Under the pieces are notes generated by a model. The model did no database searches and was not told the origin of the DNA. It saw only the letters and a list, made by a program, of their open reading frames with translations. The translations under genes were made by a program, and so were the position numbers. Of a DNA stretch of 13,155 bases, positions 1 through 6,345 are shown piece by piece (the first letter of the stretch is position 1; every line of letters starts with the position of its first letter). This stretch comes from Chloroflexota bacterium (lineage in GTDB: Bacteria > Chloroflexota > Limnocylindria > P2-11E), in the NCBI GenBank assembly GCA_005883775.1, contig VBEU01000104.1:1-13155 (forward strand), in the 5' to 3' direction.

Positions 1-185
1 GACAGCTCCACGAGGACCTTGTCGCCCGGCACGACCCGGATGAAATTCATCCGCATCTTGCCGCTGATGTGTGCCAAGACCGCATGCCCGTTCTGGAGCT
101 CGACCTTGAACATCGCATTCGGAAGGGCTTCAGCGACCGTCCCTTCCACCTCGATGACCTCTTTGTTGCTCGGTTTACTCGCCAT
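1..185 (-). CDS. infA: Translation initiation factor IF-1 (3' end cut by window edge)
   Basis: IF-1 binds the 30S A site during initiation together with IF-2 and IF-3. Sixty-one complete codons are visible out of the usual ~72. The protein starts MASKPSNKEVIEVEGTVAEA and continues LPNAMFKVELQNGHAVLAHI, SGKMRMNFIRVVPGDKVLVE. This is the S1-like OB fold, with the conserved HISGKMRMNFIRVVPGD block. The ATG at 185 has GGAG just upstream. The few remaining codons lie off the left edge. In related clusters rpmJ, rpsM and rpsK follow, but they are not in the window. Confidence 0.97.
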   Translation of the reverse strand, partial: MASKPSNKEVIEVEGTVAEALPNAMFKVELQNGHAVLAHISGKMRMNFIRVVPGDKVLVEL

Positions 186-205
186 CTTCTCCAGACACAG
201 GTTGA

Positions 206-226
206 CCCGCGGCATGAACCCACGGG
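206..226 (-). promoter_or_regulatory. Hairpin in the infA leader
   Basis: CCCGTGG and CCGCGGG pair over seven base pairs (one G-U) with a seven-base loop, downstream of the possible promoter and about 20 nt before the infA start. There is no U-tract, so it is not a clear terminator. It might influence infA translation, or it may be chance in GC-rich DNA. Confidence 0.25.
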
Positions 227-233
227 AGATAAC

Positions 234-263
234 AGTGTACCAAGAGCGGCCAGTTCCGGGCAA
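234..263 (-). promoter_or_regulatory. Possible promoter upstream of infA
   Basis: On the minus strand TTGCCC (258-263) and TACACT (234-239) stand 18 nt apart. Each matches the sigma-70 consensus at four of six bases, and TGG directly before the -10 gives an extended -10. It lies in the 87-nt map-infA gap, one of the few spots in the cluster with room for a promoter. This is weak evidence from sequence alone. Confidence 0.35.
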
Positions 264-272
264 TCATCGGCG

Positions 273-1058
273 TCAGGCTGCCACCGCAGCGCCTTCGCCG
301 GCGCGAGTAAGCACGACGGGACCGGCAGCGGTGCACGCCAGGGTGTGCTCGAAATGCGCCGAAAGGCTCCGGTCTGCGGTCACCACGGTCCATTGGTCGC
401 CAAGCGTGCGAGTCTCCGGGCCGCCGATGTTCACCATCGGTTCGATCGCGATGCAGAGGCCCTCGCTGATCGGGGGGTTGGGCTGCCCCTTCGTCGGTCG
501 GTAGTTCGGCACCTGCGGCTCCTCGTGCATCGCCCGTCCGATCCCATGCCCGACGTAGTTGTGGACGACGCTGAATCCCTGGGCGCGGACGTACTCCTCC
601 ACCGCCGCGCCGATGTCGCCGATTCGGCCACCGACCTTCGCGCTCGCGATGCCGATCCGGAGTGCCTCCTCGGTGACCTCGATGAGGCGCGCGGCCTCCC
701 CTGAGACCTTTCCGACCGGAACGGTGATCGCGGCATCGGCGTGCCAGCCATCGACGATCGCGCCCGCGTCGATGCCGACGATGTCCCCCTCGCGCAGCCG
801 TCGTGTCGCGGAAGGGATCCCGTGGACGATCTCGTAGTTCACCGAGGTGCAGATGGTCGCCGGATATGGCGGCGTGCTGTAACCGAGGAAGGAGCTCTCG
901 GCGCCCGCCCTGCGGAGGACCTCCGCGGCCACGCGGTCGAGCTCCGCCGTGGTCACGCCGGGGCGCACCGTCGCGCGGCACACGTCGAGCATCGCCGCCA
1001 CCACTCGACCGGCATCGCGCATCTTCGCCATCTGCGCCGGGGTCTTGAGCGTGATCAT
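273..1058 (-). CDS. map: Methionine aminopeptidase, type I
   Basis: This enzyme removes the initiator methionine from nascent proteins. The 261-residue product carries every metal and active-site residue of the type I family at positions very like those of the E. coli enzyme. These are His79 (IVHGIPS), Asp97 (GIDAG), Asp108 (HADAAIT), His171 (GHGIGRAMHEEP, with His178), Glu206 (AIEPM) and Glu237 (HFEHT). There is no zinc-finger or SH3 N-terminal extension and no type II insert. A few Ala/Gly-rich residues form the C-terminal tail. The ATG overlaps the adk stop by four bases. After the TGA stop there is an 87-nt gap before infA, one of the few real gaps in the cluster. Confidence 0.98.
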   Translation of the reverse strand: MITLKTPAQMAKMRDAGRVVAAMLDVCRATVRPGVTTAELDRVAAEVLRRAGAESSFLGYSTPPYPATICTSVNYEIVHGIPSATRRLREGDIVGIDAGAIVDGWHADAAITVPVGKVSGEAARLIEVTEEALRIGIASAKVGGRIGDIGAAVEEYVRAQGFSVVHNYVGHGIGRAMHEEPQVPNYRPTKGQPNPPISEGLCIAIEPMVNIGGPETRTLGDQWTVVTADRSLSAHFEHTLACTAAGPVVLTRAGEGAAVAA

Positions 1059-1666
1059 TCCGCCGCCTCGCGAAGACGAGCCGTTACGTCGGGCACGCTG
1101 CCCACGCCGTTCACGCGCTTCACAAGTCCGCGGTCCTCGTAGTAGGAGATGACCGGACGGGTCTGCTCCTCATACACGTCGAGCCGGTTCGCGATGATCT
1201 CGGGGGTGTCGTCGGCGCGGTGCTCGGCGGTGGCCCGGCCGTTCAGACGCGCGACGAGCTCCTCACGCGGCGCGTCGATCAGCAGAACGCCGCCGATGTG
1301 CCGGCCCATCTCGCCGGAGAGCTGGTCGAGGGCTTTGGCCTGCGCGACCGTTCGCGGAAATCCGTCGAACAGCACGCGCGTCGAAGGCGATATGTCCTCA
1401 AGCTTGGCGCGCACCATGCGAACGGTCACGTCGTCGGGAACGTACTCGCCACGCTCGAGGTACCCCTTCACGCGACGGCCGAGGTCGGTCTGGCGGCGGA
1501 TGTGGTCGCGGAAAACTTCGCCGGTCGAGAGCTGCACCCAGCCGTTCTCGTGAGCGAGCGACTTCGCCTGCGTGCCCTTCCCCGCCCCGGGGGGGCCGAT
1601 GATGATGAGATCGCCACCGCTGTCGCGGAGGCTGGATGTCTCAGGGGCGGACACGGTCTCGGTCAC
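1055..1666 (-). CDS. adk: Adenylate kinase, short-LID form
   Basis: Adenylate kinase catalyses ATP + AMP to 2 ADP in the cytoplasm. The 203-residue protein has the P-loop GPPGAGKGT at residues 24-32, the AMP-binding region with LSTGEVFRD and YVPDD, and the DGFPRT motif at 101-106. The LID is short (about residues 142-155, ATAEHRADDT), lacking the ~27-residue insert and zinc cysteines of long forms. About 19 residues precede the first strand. The start is GTG at 1666, overlapping the secY stop; a GTG four codons later is an alternative, and neither gives the canonical short N-terminus. The end overlaps the map ATG by four bases (ATGA). The secY-adk-map-infA order is common in bacteria. Confidence 0.97.
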   Translation of the reverse strand: MTETVSAPETSSLRDSGGDLIIIGPPGAGKGTQAKSLAHENGWVQLSTGEVFRDHIRRQTDLGRRVKGYLERGEYVPDDVTVRMVRAKLEDISPSTRVLFDGFPRTVAQAKALDQLSGEMGRHIGGVLLIDAPREELVARLNGRATAEHRADDTPEIIANRLDVYEEQTRPVISYYEDRGLVKRVNGVGSVPDVTARLREAAE

Positions 1667-2943
1667 TAGCGGATGAATCCCTCGTAGCTGCGCTGGAGCA
1701 GCTGGGCCTCGAGCTGCTTCATGGTCTCGACCACGACGCCCACCACGATCAGGATGCTCGTGCCACCGAGCCGCAGCGTCTGCACGCCGGTGATGTCGCC
1801 GATGAGCGTCGGCATGACGGCGACGATCCCGAGGAACAGCGCGCCGGCGATCGTGATCCGCGTCACGACACGGGACAGGAACTCGGCGGTCGGGCGGCCG
1901 GGGCGGATGCCGGGGATGAACCCGCCGTAGCGCTTGATGTTGTCGGCGACGTCATTCGGCACGAACGTGAAGGCCGTGTAGAAGAACGTGAACGCGACGA
2001 CGAGCACGAAGTAGGTCAGGTTGTAGAAGATCGGGTTCTGGAAGAAGGCAACGATCGCGGTCGAGACGTTGCGCAGCCACTCGGTATCGCTCGTCGTGAA
2101 GTACTGCGCGACCTGGTTGGGGAGCAGCAGGATCGAGATCGCGAAGATGATCGGGATCACGCCGGCGCTGTTCACGCGAAGCGGAATGAAGGTGCTCCCG
2201 CCGGAGTACATCCGAGTGCCGCGCACGCGCTTTGCGTACTGCACCGGAACGCGGCGCTGGCCCTCCTGAATGAAGATGATCGCCGCGATCACGAGGACCG
2301 CGATGACCACGATCGACCCGAGCGCGAGCGCGTTCGACTGCACCTGGAGCGTCTGCTGCACCGTGTTCGGGAGACGGCCGACGATTCCGGCGAAGATGAT
2401 GAAGCTGATCCCGTTGCCGATGCCGCGCTCGCTGATGAGCTCGCCGAGCCACATCAGGATGATCGTTCCGGCGGTCAGCGAGGCCAGGATCGAGAGGGTC
2501 GTCGCAATGTCGTTCGGGCCGAACGTGTTCAGCACGCCCTGCTTCTGCATGAAGACCGCGACGCCGATGCCCTGAAGGAGCGCGAGCGGAACGGTCAGCA
2601 CGCGGGTGTACTGGTTGATCTTGTTGCGGCCGTACTCGCCCTCTTTCGAAAGACGCTCGAGGGCGGGGATCGTCTGATTGAGCAGAGTCATGATGATCGA
2701 CGCGTTGATGTAGGGGTTCACCCCGAGCGCGACGATGGAGAACCGCGCGAGCCCGCCGCCGGAGAAGAGATCGAGCAGGTTCACGAACGCGCTGCTCTGC
2801 AAGAGTGCGTTCAGCTGATCCTGGTTGACGCCCGGAAGCGGGACGTGGGCCAGGAACCGGAAGACCAGGATCATGCCGAGCGTGAAGAGGATCTTGTTCC
2901 GGAGATCCGGTGTGCGGAGCGCGTCGATGAGCGCCTGGAACAT
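1666..2943 (-). CDS. secY: Preprotein translocase subunit SecY
   Basis: SecY is the inner-membrane protein-conducting channel, working with SecE, SecG and SecA. The product is 425 residues with about ten hydrophobic membrane segments. Family blocks seen are TPDLRNKILFTLGMILVFRF for the first segment and the plug/TM2 region SGGGLARFSIVALGVNPYIN. Also present are LSKEGEYGRNKINQYTRVLT, the cytoplasmic loop RRVPVQYAKR, the C5 loop YGGFIPGIRPGRPT with the SecA-contacting arginines, and the ending YEGFIR. I chose the ATG at 2943 because MFQALIDALR aligns with other SecY starts. A GTG two codons upstream (2949), 3 nt after rplO, is equally possible and would add two residues. No clear ribosome-binding site is seen for either. 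The TAG stop overlaps the adk GTG start. Confidence 0.97.
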   Translation of the reverse strand: MFQALIDALRTPDLRNKILFTLGMILVFRFLAHVPLPGVNQDQLNALLQSSAFVNLLDLFSGGGLARFSIVALGVNPYINASIIMTLLNQTIPALERLSKEGEYGRNKINQYTRVLTVPLALLQGIGVAVFMQKQGVLNTFGPNDIATTLSILASLTAGTIILMWLGELISERGIGNGISFIIFAGIVGRLPNTVQQTLQVQSNALALGSIVVIAVLVIAAIIFIQEGQRRVPVQYAKRVRGTRMYSGGSTFIPLRVNSAGVIPIIFAISILLLPNQVAQYFTTSDTEWLRNVSTAIVAFFQNPIFYNLTYFVLVVAFTFFYTAFTFVPNDVADNIKRYGGFIPGIRPGRPTAEFLSRVVTRITIAGALFLGIVAVMPTLIGDITGVQTLRLGGTSILIVVGVVVETMKQLEAQLLQRSYEGFIR

Positions 2944-2952
2944 GCCCACGCG

Positions 2953-3405
2953 CTAGACGCCCGAAGCGATGATCACGATGGAGCCGCCGGCGGACTCGAT
3001 CTTCTGGCGCGCCGTCGCGGACACCGAATGCGCGTGTACCTCAAGCTTCGCGCCGATATCGCCGTCGCCCAGGACCTTGATGCGCGCGTCCCGCTCGATG
3101 AGGCCCTTCGCGGCGAGCGTGTCGGGTGAGACCTTTCCCTCGGCGGCGTATTCGGCAAGGCGTCCCACGTTCACGGCGACGAAGGTCTTCCGGAACCGGT
3201 TCTTGAAGCCGCGGAGCTTCGGCACCCGCATGTGCAGCGGCGTCTGGCCACCCTCGAACCAGCCCGGGAGACCCGGGCCCGTGCGCGCGAGCTGACCTTT
3301 CGTCCCGCGGCCCGCCGTCTTGCCCTGGCCCTGCGACGTGCCCCGGCCGAGCCGGCGCGGCAGCTTCCGCGAGCCGCGAGGCCGGGCGACCTGGTGTTCA
3401 CGCAT
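2953..3405 (-). CDS. rplO: 50S ribosomal protein L15
   Basis: L15 is a late-assembly 50S protein with a long basic N-terminal arm and a globular C-terminal part. It is 150 residues, normal. The arm shows RPRGSRKLPRRLGRGTSQGQ and GKTAGRGTKGQLAR, followed by GWFEGGQTPLHMRVPKLRGF. The globular part has IKVLGDGDIGAKLEVHAHSV and ATARQKIESAGGSI. The ATG overlaps the rpmD stop (TGATG). It is followed within a few bases by secY, the usual order. Confidence 0.97.
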   Translation of the reverse strand: MREHQVARPRGSRKLPRRLGRGTSQGQGKTAGRGTKGQLARTGPGLPGWFEGGQTPLHMRVPKLRGFKNRFRKTFVAVNVGRLAEYAAEGKVSPDTLAAKGLIERDARIKVLGDGDIGAKLEVHAHSVSATARQKIESAGGSIVIIASGV

Positions 3406-3599
3406 CAGCGGCTCGCGTCCTTCTCGTCGGTGACGACGATGAGATGCGCGACCCGACGGATCATCCCGCGAAGCGCCGGCGAGTCGTCGTGCGACACGAC
3501 GTGGCCCGGACGCCGCAGTCCGAGCGCCGACAGCGTCTGCTTCGCGCCCTTCTTTTCGCCGATCGCGCTCTTGTGCTGGCGGATCTCGAGACGCGTCAC
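3405..3599 (-). CDS. rpmD: 50S ribosomal protein L30
   Basis: L30 is a small 50S protein of alpha-beta fold. The 64-residue product has TRLEIRQHKSAIG at the N-terminus and the conserved QTLSALGLRRPGHVVSHDDS, then ALRGMIRRVAHLIVV, all as in the short bacterial form. The start is GTG, overlapping the rpsE stop by four bases, and the TGA stop overlaps the rplO ATG by one base. Both overlaps fix the ends. Confidence 0.96.
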   Translation of the reverse strand: MTRLEIRQHKSAIGEKKGAKQTLSALGLRRPGHVVSHDDSPALRGMIRRVAHLIVVTDEKDASR

Positions 3600-4123
3600 G
3601 ACGCCACCTCGGCCGTTTCGCGACGCTCGCGAGGCTCGCGAGGCGGAAGGCCTCGCGTCTGGCGAATGGTCTCGGCGGAACGGAGCTGGGATAGCGCCTT
3701 GATCGTCGCCCTCACGACGTTCACCGGATTGGTGCTCCCGAGCGACTTCGACAGGATGTCGCTGATCCCCGCCGATTCCACGACGGCGCGCACGGAGCCG
3801 CCGGCGATGACGCCCGTGCCCTTGGATGCAGGGCGAAGGACGACGCGCGCCGCGCCGAAGTCGGCGACGACCTGATGCGGGATGGTCCGATCGACGAGCG
3901 GAACGAGCATCACGTGCTTCTTGGCATCCTCGCGACCTTTGTTGATCGCGCCCGGGACCTCGTCGGCCTTGCCGAGGCCCGCGCCGACGTGACCGCGGCC
4001 GTCGCCGACCACGACGATCGCGGAGAACGAGAAGCGCCGACCGCCTTTCACGACCTTCGACACGCGATTTATCTGTACGACCCGCTCGGTCAGCTCGAGG
4101 CGATTTGCGTCAATTCGTGGCAT
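3596..4123 (-). CDS. rpsE: 30S ribosomal protein S5
   Basis: S5 shapes the mRNA entry tunnel and affects decoding fidelity. It has 175 residues, near family length. The N-terminal double-stranded RNA-binding domain holds LTERVVQINRVSKVVKGGRR and FSFSAIVVVGDGRGHVGAG, then GKADEVPGAINKGREDA. The C-terminal domain has VLRPASKGTGVIAGGSVRAV, the GISDILSKSLGS block and NVVRATIKALSQL. A short Arg/Glu/Pro-rich tail ends the protein. The stop TGA overlaps the GTG start of rpmD (GTGA). Confidence 0.97.
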   Translation of the reverse strand: MPRIDANRLELTERVVQINRVSKVVKGGRRFSFSAIVVVGDGRGHVGAGLGKADEVPGAINKGREDAKKHVMLVPLVDRTIPHQVVADFGAARVVLRPASKGTGVIAGGSVRAVVESAGISDILSKSLGSTNPVNVVRATIKALSQLRSAETIRQTRGLPPREPRERRETAEVAS

Positions 4124-4130
4124 CTAGCTC

Positions 4131-4535
4131 TTAAAACCTCAACCCCGCGCTTCGGGCGGCGTCGCCCAGCGCTTTGACTCTTCCGTGATAGCGGTAACCG
4201 CCGCGATCGAAGACCGCTTCGGCGATGCCCTTGGCCTTCGCCTTCTCGCCGAGCATCGATCCCACCGCCTTCGCGCGCTCGCTCTTATTGCCCTTGCCGT
4301 CCTTGGCGGCCTTTGACTGGGGCTCGGCCGGCGACGGCGAAGCCGTGGCCGGCCGCAGGTCCAAGTCCGTGGCTGTGACCAACGTACGCCCGGAGTCGTC
4401 GTCGATGAGCTGCGCGTAGATATGCGTGATGGAGCGGAAGACGGCGAGGCGCGGACGCTCCGCACTCCCGCGGATCTTCTCGCGCACACGCGAGTGACGC
4501 CTGGTCCTGCTTTCAAGTCGCGACTGCTTAGCCAT
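4131..4535 (-). CDS. rplR: 50S ribosomal protein L18 with an internal insertion
   Basis: L18 binds 5S rRNA and brings it to the central protuberance together with L5. The product is 134 residues, about 15 more than the usual 117-122. The ends are conserved: ERPRLAVFRSITHIYAQLID near residues 26-44 and FDRGGYRYHGRVKALGDAA then RSAGLRF at the C-terminus. The extra residues lie at about 58-82, rich in Pro, Ser, Ala and Lys, in the surface loop between TLVTAT and KAVGSMLGEKA. The frame is not disturbed. The ATG overlaps the rplF stop (TAATG), and rpsE follows after a 7-nt gap. Confidence 0.96.
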   Translation of the reverse strand: MAKQSRLESRTRRHSRVREKIRGSAERPRLAVFRSITHIYAQLIDDDSGRTLVTATDLDLRPATASPSPAEPQSKAAKDGKGNKSERAKAVGSMLGEKAKAKGIAEAVFDRGGYRYHGRVKALGDAARSAGLRF

Positions 4536-5089
4536 TAAGCCTTCGCCGCCCCGACCTTGCCGGCCTTGCCCGCCTTGCGGCGGATGTACTCGCCCGCGTA
4601 CTTCACGCCCTTCGCCTTGTACGGGTCGGGGTCGCGGAGTCCGCGGATCTTCGCGGCCACCTCGCCGACGGCCTCTTTGTCGATACCTGACACCTTGAGC
4701 TTCTGCGGTGTCTCGACCGTGAACGTCACGCCCGCCGGAGGGTCGATCTCGCTGGGATGCGAGAAGCCAAGCGAGAGCGTCAGCTTCTTCCCCTGCAGGA
4801 TGGCCCGGTAGCCCGTCCCGCTGATCTCGAGATCTTTCGCGAATCCCGTGGTGACGCCGGTGACCATGTTGGCGATGAGCGTCCGGGTCAGACCGTGCAG
4901 CGCGCGATTCATCTGCGAGTCGTCGGCCCGCTGCACCGAGATCTTTCCATCCTCGCGCGCGATCTTCATGTTGTCGTGAAAGGTCCGCGACAGCTGCCCC
5001 TTCGGGCCCTTCACGCTCACCGTCTGACCGTCGATCTTGATATCGACCCCGCTCGGGACCGTGACGGGGAGTCTTCCGATTCTGCTCAT
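4535..5089 (-). CDS. rplF: 50S ribosomal protein L6
   Basis: L6 lies near the factor-binding site and the sarcin-ricin loop. The 184-residue product shows the duplicated L6 fold: an N-terminal repeat from MSRIGRLPVTVPSGV through VSVKGPKGQLSR and MNRALHGLTRTLIANMV, and a C-terminal repeat with GTGYRAILQGKKLTLSLGFSH. The diagnostic IRGLRDPDPYKAKGVKYAGE then precedes YIRRKAGKAGK. Length is normal and nothing is missing. It starts 7 nt after the rpsH stop, and its TAA stop overlaps the rplR ATG by one base (TAATG). Confidence 0.98.
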   Translation of the reverse strand: MSRIGRLPVTVPSGVDIKIDGQTVSVKGPKGQLSRTFHDNMKIAREDGKISVQRADDSQMNRALHGLTRTLIANMVTGVTTGFAKDLEISGTGYRAILQGKKLTLSLGFSHPSEIDPPAGVTFTVETPQKLKVSGIDKEAVGEVAAKIRGLRDPDPYKAKGVKYAGEYIRRKAGKAGKVGAAKA

Positions 5090-5096
5090 GCTCTAC

Positions 5097-5597
5097 CTAC
5101 CAAACGTACGCCAGGACCTCGCCGCCGAGGCCCTTGCGCTCCGCTTCGCGGCCGGTCATGAGGCCCGAGGAGGTCGAGATGATGGCGACGCCAAGGCCGC
5201 CGAGCACGCGCGGCATCTCGGTCTTCCGCGCGTAGACACGGAGGCCGGGCTTTGAGATGCGGCGCAGCCCTGAGACCGCCGGAAGCTTGCCGACGTATTT
5301 CATCCGGAGGACGAGCTCGCGCGCATTCGGCTGTTCGTAGCCCGAGATGAAGCCTTCGTCGCGCAGGATGCGCGCGACCTCCGCCTTCATGCGGCTCGTC
5401 GGCACGGACACGGTCTCGTGGCGCGCGCCCGCCGCGTTGCGGACGCGCGTCAGGAGATCGGCGACGGGGTCGTTCGGCATCCCGATCCCCTTCGGTCGCG
5501 CCTTCTTCGGCGGCGCAGGCTTGCGCGCCGGCCGCTCGGTCCGCTCCGCGGTCTCCGCGGGCTGTTCGCGCGTCGCGGTCATCTCTTCGGTCAACAC
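5097..5597 (-). CDS. rpsH: 30S ribosomal protein S8, with probable basic N-terminal extension
   Basis: S8 binds the central domain of 16S rRNA and in E. coli represses the spc operon. The canonical core begins at MPNDPVADLLTRVRNA (ATG at 5480) and includes RHETVSVPTSRMKAEVARIL, RMKYVGKLPAVSGL, RRISKPGLRVYAR, and the C-terminal GVAIISTSSGLMTGREA. Upstream the frame stays open for ~40 codons rich in Pro, Lys, Arg and Glu. I give the GTG at 5597 because AGGGGG follows the rpsN stop just before it and gaps in this operon are short. TTG at 5600 or 5594 and ATG at 5582 are possible, as is the ATG at 5480, which has AAGGGG 6 nt upstream and the normal family length. The start is therefore uncertain; the gene identity is not. 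Confidence 0.93.
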   Translation of the reverse strand: MLTEEMTATREQPAETAERTERPARKPAPPKKARPKGIGMPNDPVADLLTRVRNAAGARHETVSVPTSRMKAEVARILRDEGFISGYEQPNARELVLRMKYVGKLPAVSGLRRISKPGLRVYARKTEMPRVLGGLGVAIISTSSGLMTGREAERKGLGGEVLAYVW

Positions 5598-5607
5598 CAA
5601 CCCCCTG

Positions 5608-5793
5608 TCACCAACTCGACTTCGTGACGCCCGGTAGCTCGCCGATCAGCGCGCGCTCCCGGAAGCAGATCCGGCAGAGGCCGAACTTCCGAAGGAAGCC
5701 ACGTGGCCGGCCACAGACCTGGCACCGATGGTGCGTCCGCACCGAGAATTTCGGCGTCCGCTGCGATTTCAGGATGAGGCTTTTCTTGGCCAC
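5608..5793 (-). CDS. rpsN: 30S ribosomal protein S14, zinc-binding (type Z)
   Basis: S14 is a late-assembling 30S head protein. This is the short form of 61 residues, as opposed to the ~100-residue zinc-free form. Four cysteines, C24-x2-C27 and C40-x2-C43, form the zinc site (CQVC and CRIC), followed by the typical RERALIGELPGVTKSSW end. The start is GTG, fixed by AAAGGAG five bases upstream, which overlaps the rplE TAA stop. The frame is open further upstream, but that part antedates the ribosome-binding site and is not conserved. Confidence 0.96.
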   Translation of the reverse strand: MAKKSLILKSQRTPKFSVRTHHRCQVCGRPRGFLRKFGLCRICFRERALIGELPGVTKSSW

Positions 5794-5798
5794 CGTTG

Positions 5799-5805
5799 CT
5801 CCTTT
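5799..5805 (-). promoter_or_regulatory. Shine-Dalgarno site of rpsN
   Basis: AAAGGAG on the minus strand, five bases before the GTG start of rpsN and sharing bases with the rplE stop codon. It decides the non-ATG start. Confidence 0.75.
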
Positions 5806-6251
5806 AAGACGACGCGGTGCGGAACGGCATCCCGAGGCTGCGCAAGAGAGCGCGCGCCTCTTCGTCCGTTCTCGCGGTCGTGCAGATCGTGATCGGGCAC
5901 TCCTTGGAAGTCGCGGATGCGCGGGAGGGCGACCGTCACGAGCTTCTCGAGGAAATGCCACATCCGCTCGCCCCGCAGCGTCACCTTGAGACCGATAGGC
6001 ATCCCGACTCGCAGCCGGAAGTTCGAGATGGCCTTCTTGGACTTCGTCACGATCGGACGCTGTCCGGTGATCTTCGCGAGATCGCCCGCTGCCGCGTCCA
6101 TGGCCTTCGCATTCCCGATGGCCTCGCCCATGCCGATGTTGAGGACGATCTTGTCGACCTTCGGGATCTGCATGACGTTTCCGTAGCTGAATTGCTTGCG
6201 CAGCTCATCCTTCACGGCCGTGTCGTAACGCTCCTTCAGTACCGCAGCCAT
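5804..6251 (-). pseudogene. rplE: 50S ribosomal protein L5, broken by an out-of-frame internal deletion
   Basis: L5 belongs to the central protuberance, binds 5S rRNA and touches P-site tRNA. Residues 1-118 from the ATG at 6251 are good L5: FSYGNVMQIPKVDKIVLNIG, KKAISNFRLRVGMPIGLKVTL, ALPRIRDFQGV. The conserved C-terminus then reads only in another frame, from 5893 to the stop at 5804: ITICTTARTDEEARALLRSL, GMPFRTASS. Against E. coli L5 about 35 residues are absent between these parts (the FDGRGNY...FPEIDYDK region), roughly 104 nt. Read through in the first frame, the product ends in unrelated sequence and runs into rpsN. L5 is normally indispensable, so an assembly or sequencing error is the leading explanation. 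The ATG is preceded by AGGAG, part of a direct repeat beside the palindromic element. Confidence 0.9.
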
Positions 6252-6252
6252 T

Positions 6253-6264
6253 ACTTCGGCTCCT
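6253..6264 (-). repeat. Direct repeat flanking copy A (rplE side)
   Basis: AGGAGCCGAAGT in transcript orientation, followed by AATG. Read in the rplX frame it gives E-P-K-TAA with the rplE ATG overlapping the stop, so it looks like the original end of rplX. It now also provides AGGAG as the rplE ribosome-binding site. Confidence 0.65.
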
Positions 6265-6345
6265 GCTCAATCTCGCGGCTTCGCCGCGGAGATCCGCTCA
6301 CGGCTGGCGGTGTTCGCTCGCCCCGGCAAAGCCGTGTCTCGCTCA
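6262..6345 (-). mobile_element. REP/MITE-like palindromic element, copy A (between rplX and rplE)
   Basis: This is the second copy of the 84-nt unit, with the same architecture as copy B. TGAGCGAG comes first, then a weaker hairpin at 6324-6334 (CGGC-TTT-GCCG), a GAGCGAA spacer, TGAGCGG, the strong GCGGC-GAA-GCCGC hairpin inside 6271-6292, and the end TTGAGCAGG. Its first three bases are the stop codon of rplX, and its last bases merge into the AGGAG ribosome-binding site of rplE. It is flanked by a 12-nt direct repeat (11 of 12 identical) at 6345-6356 and 6253-6264. An insertion with target duplication is inferred. Confidence 0.78.

Noticed and set aside
1636..3129. A 497-codon open frame on the plus strand opposite adk, secY and rplO
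   Set aside because: Its product is Asp/Glu/Arg/His-rich with no family features, as expected for the complement of GC-rich codons; the minus strand encodes well conserved SecY and L15.
5794..5961. A longer S14 starting upstream at 5961
   Set aside because: The upstream codons lie inside the rplE coding region and precede the clear AAAGGAG site; the GTG at 5793 gives the canonical 61-residue type Z protein.
5769..6251. L5 as an intact 160-residue protein ending inside rpsN
   Set aside because: After residue 118 the sequence does not resemble L5, while the true L5 C-terminus is found in another frame with its own stop at 5804.
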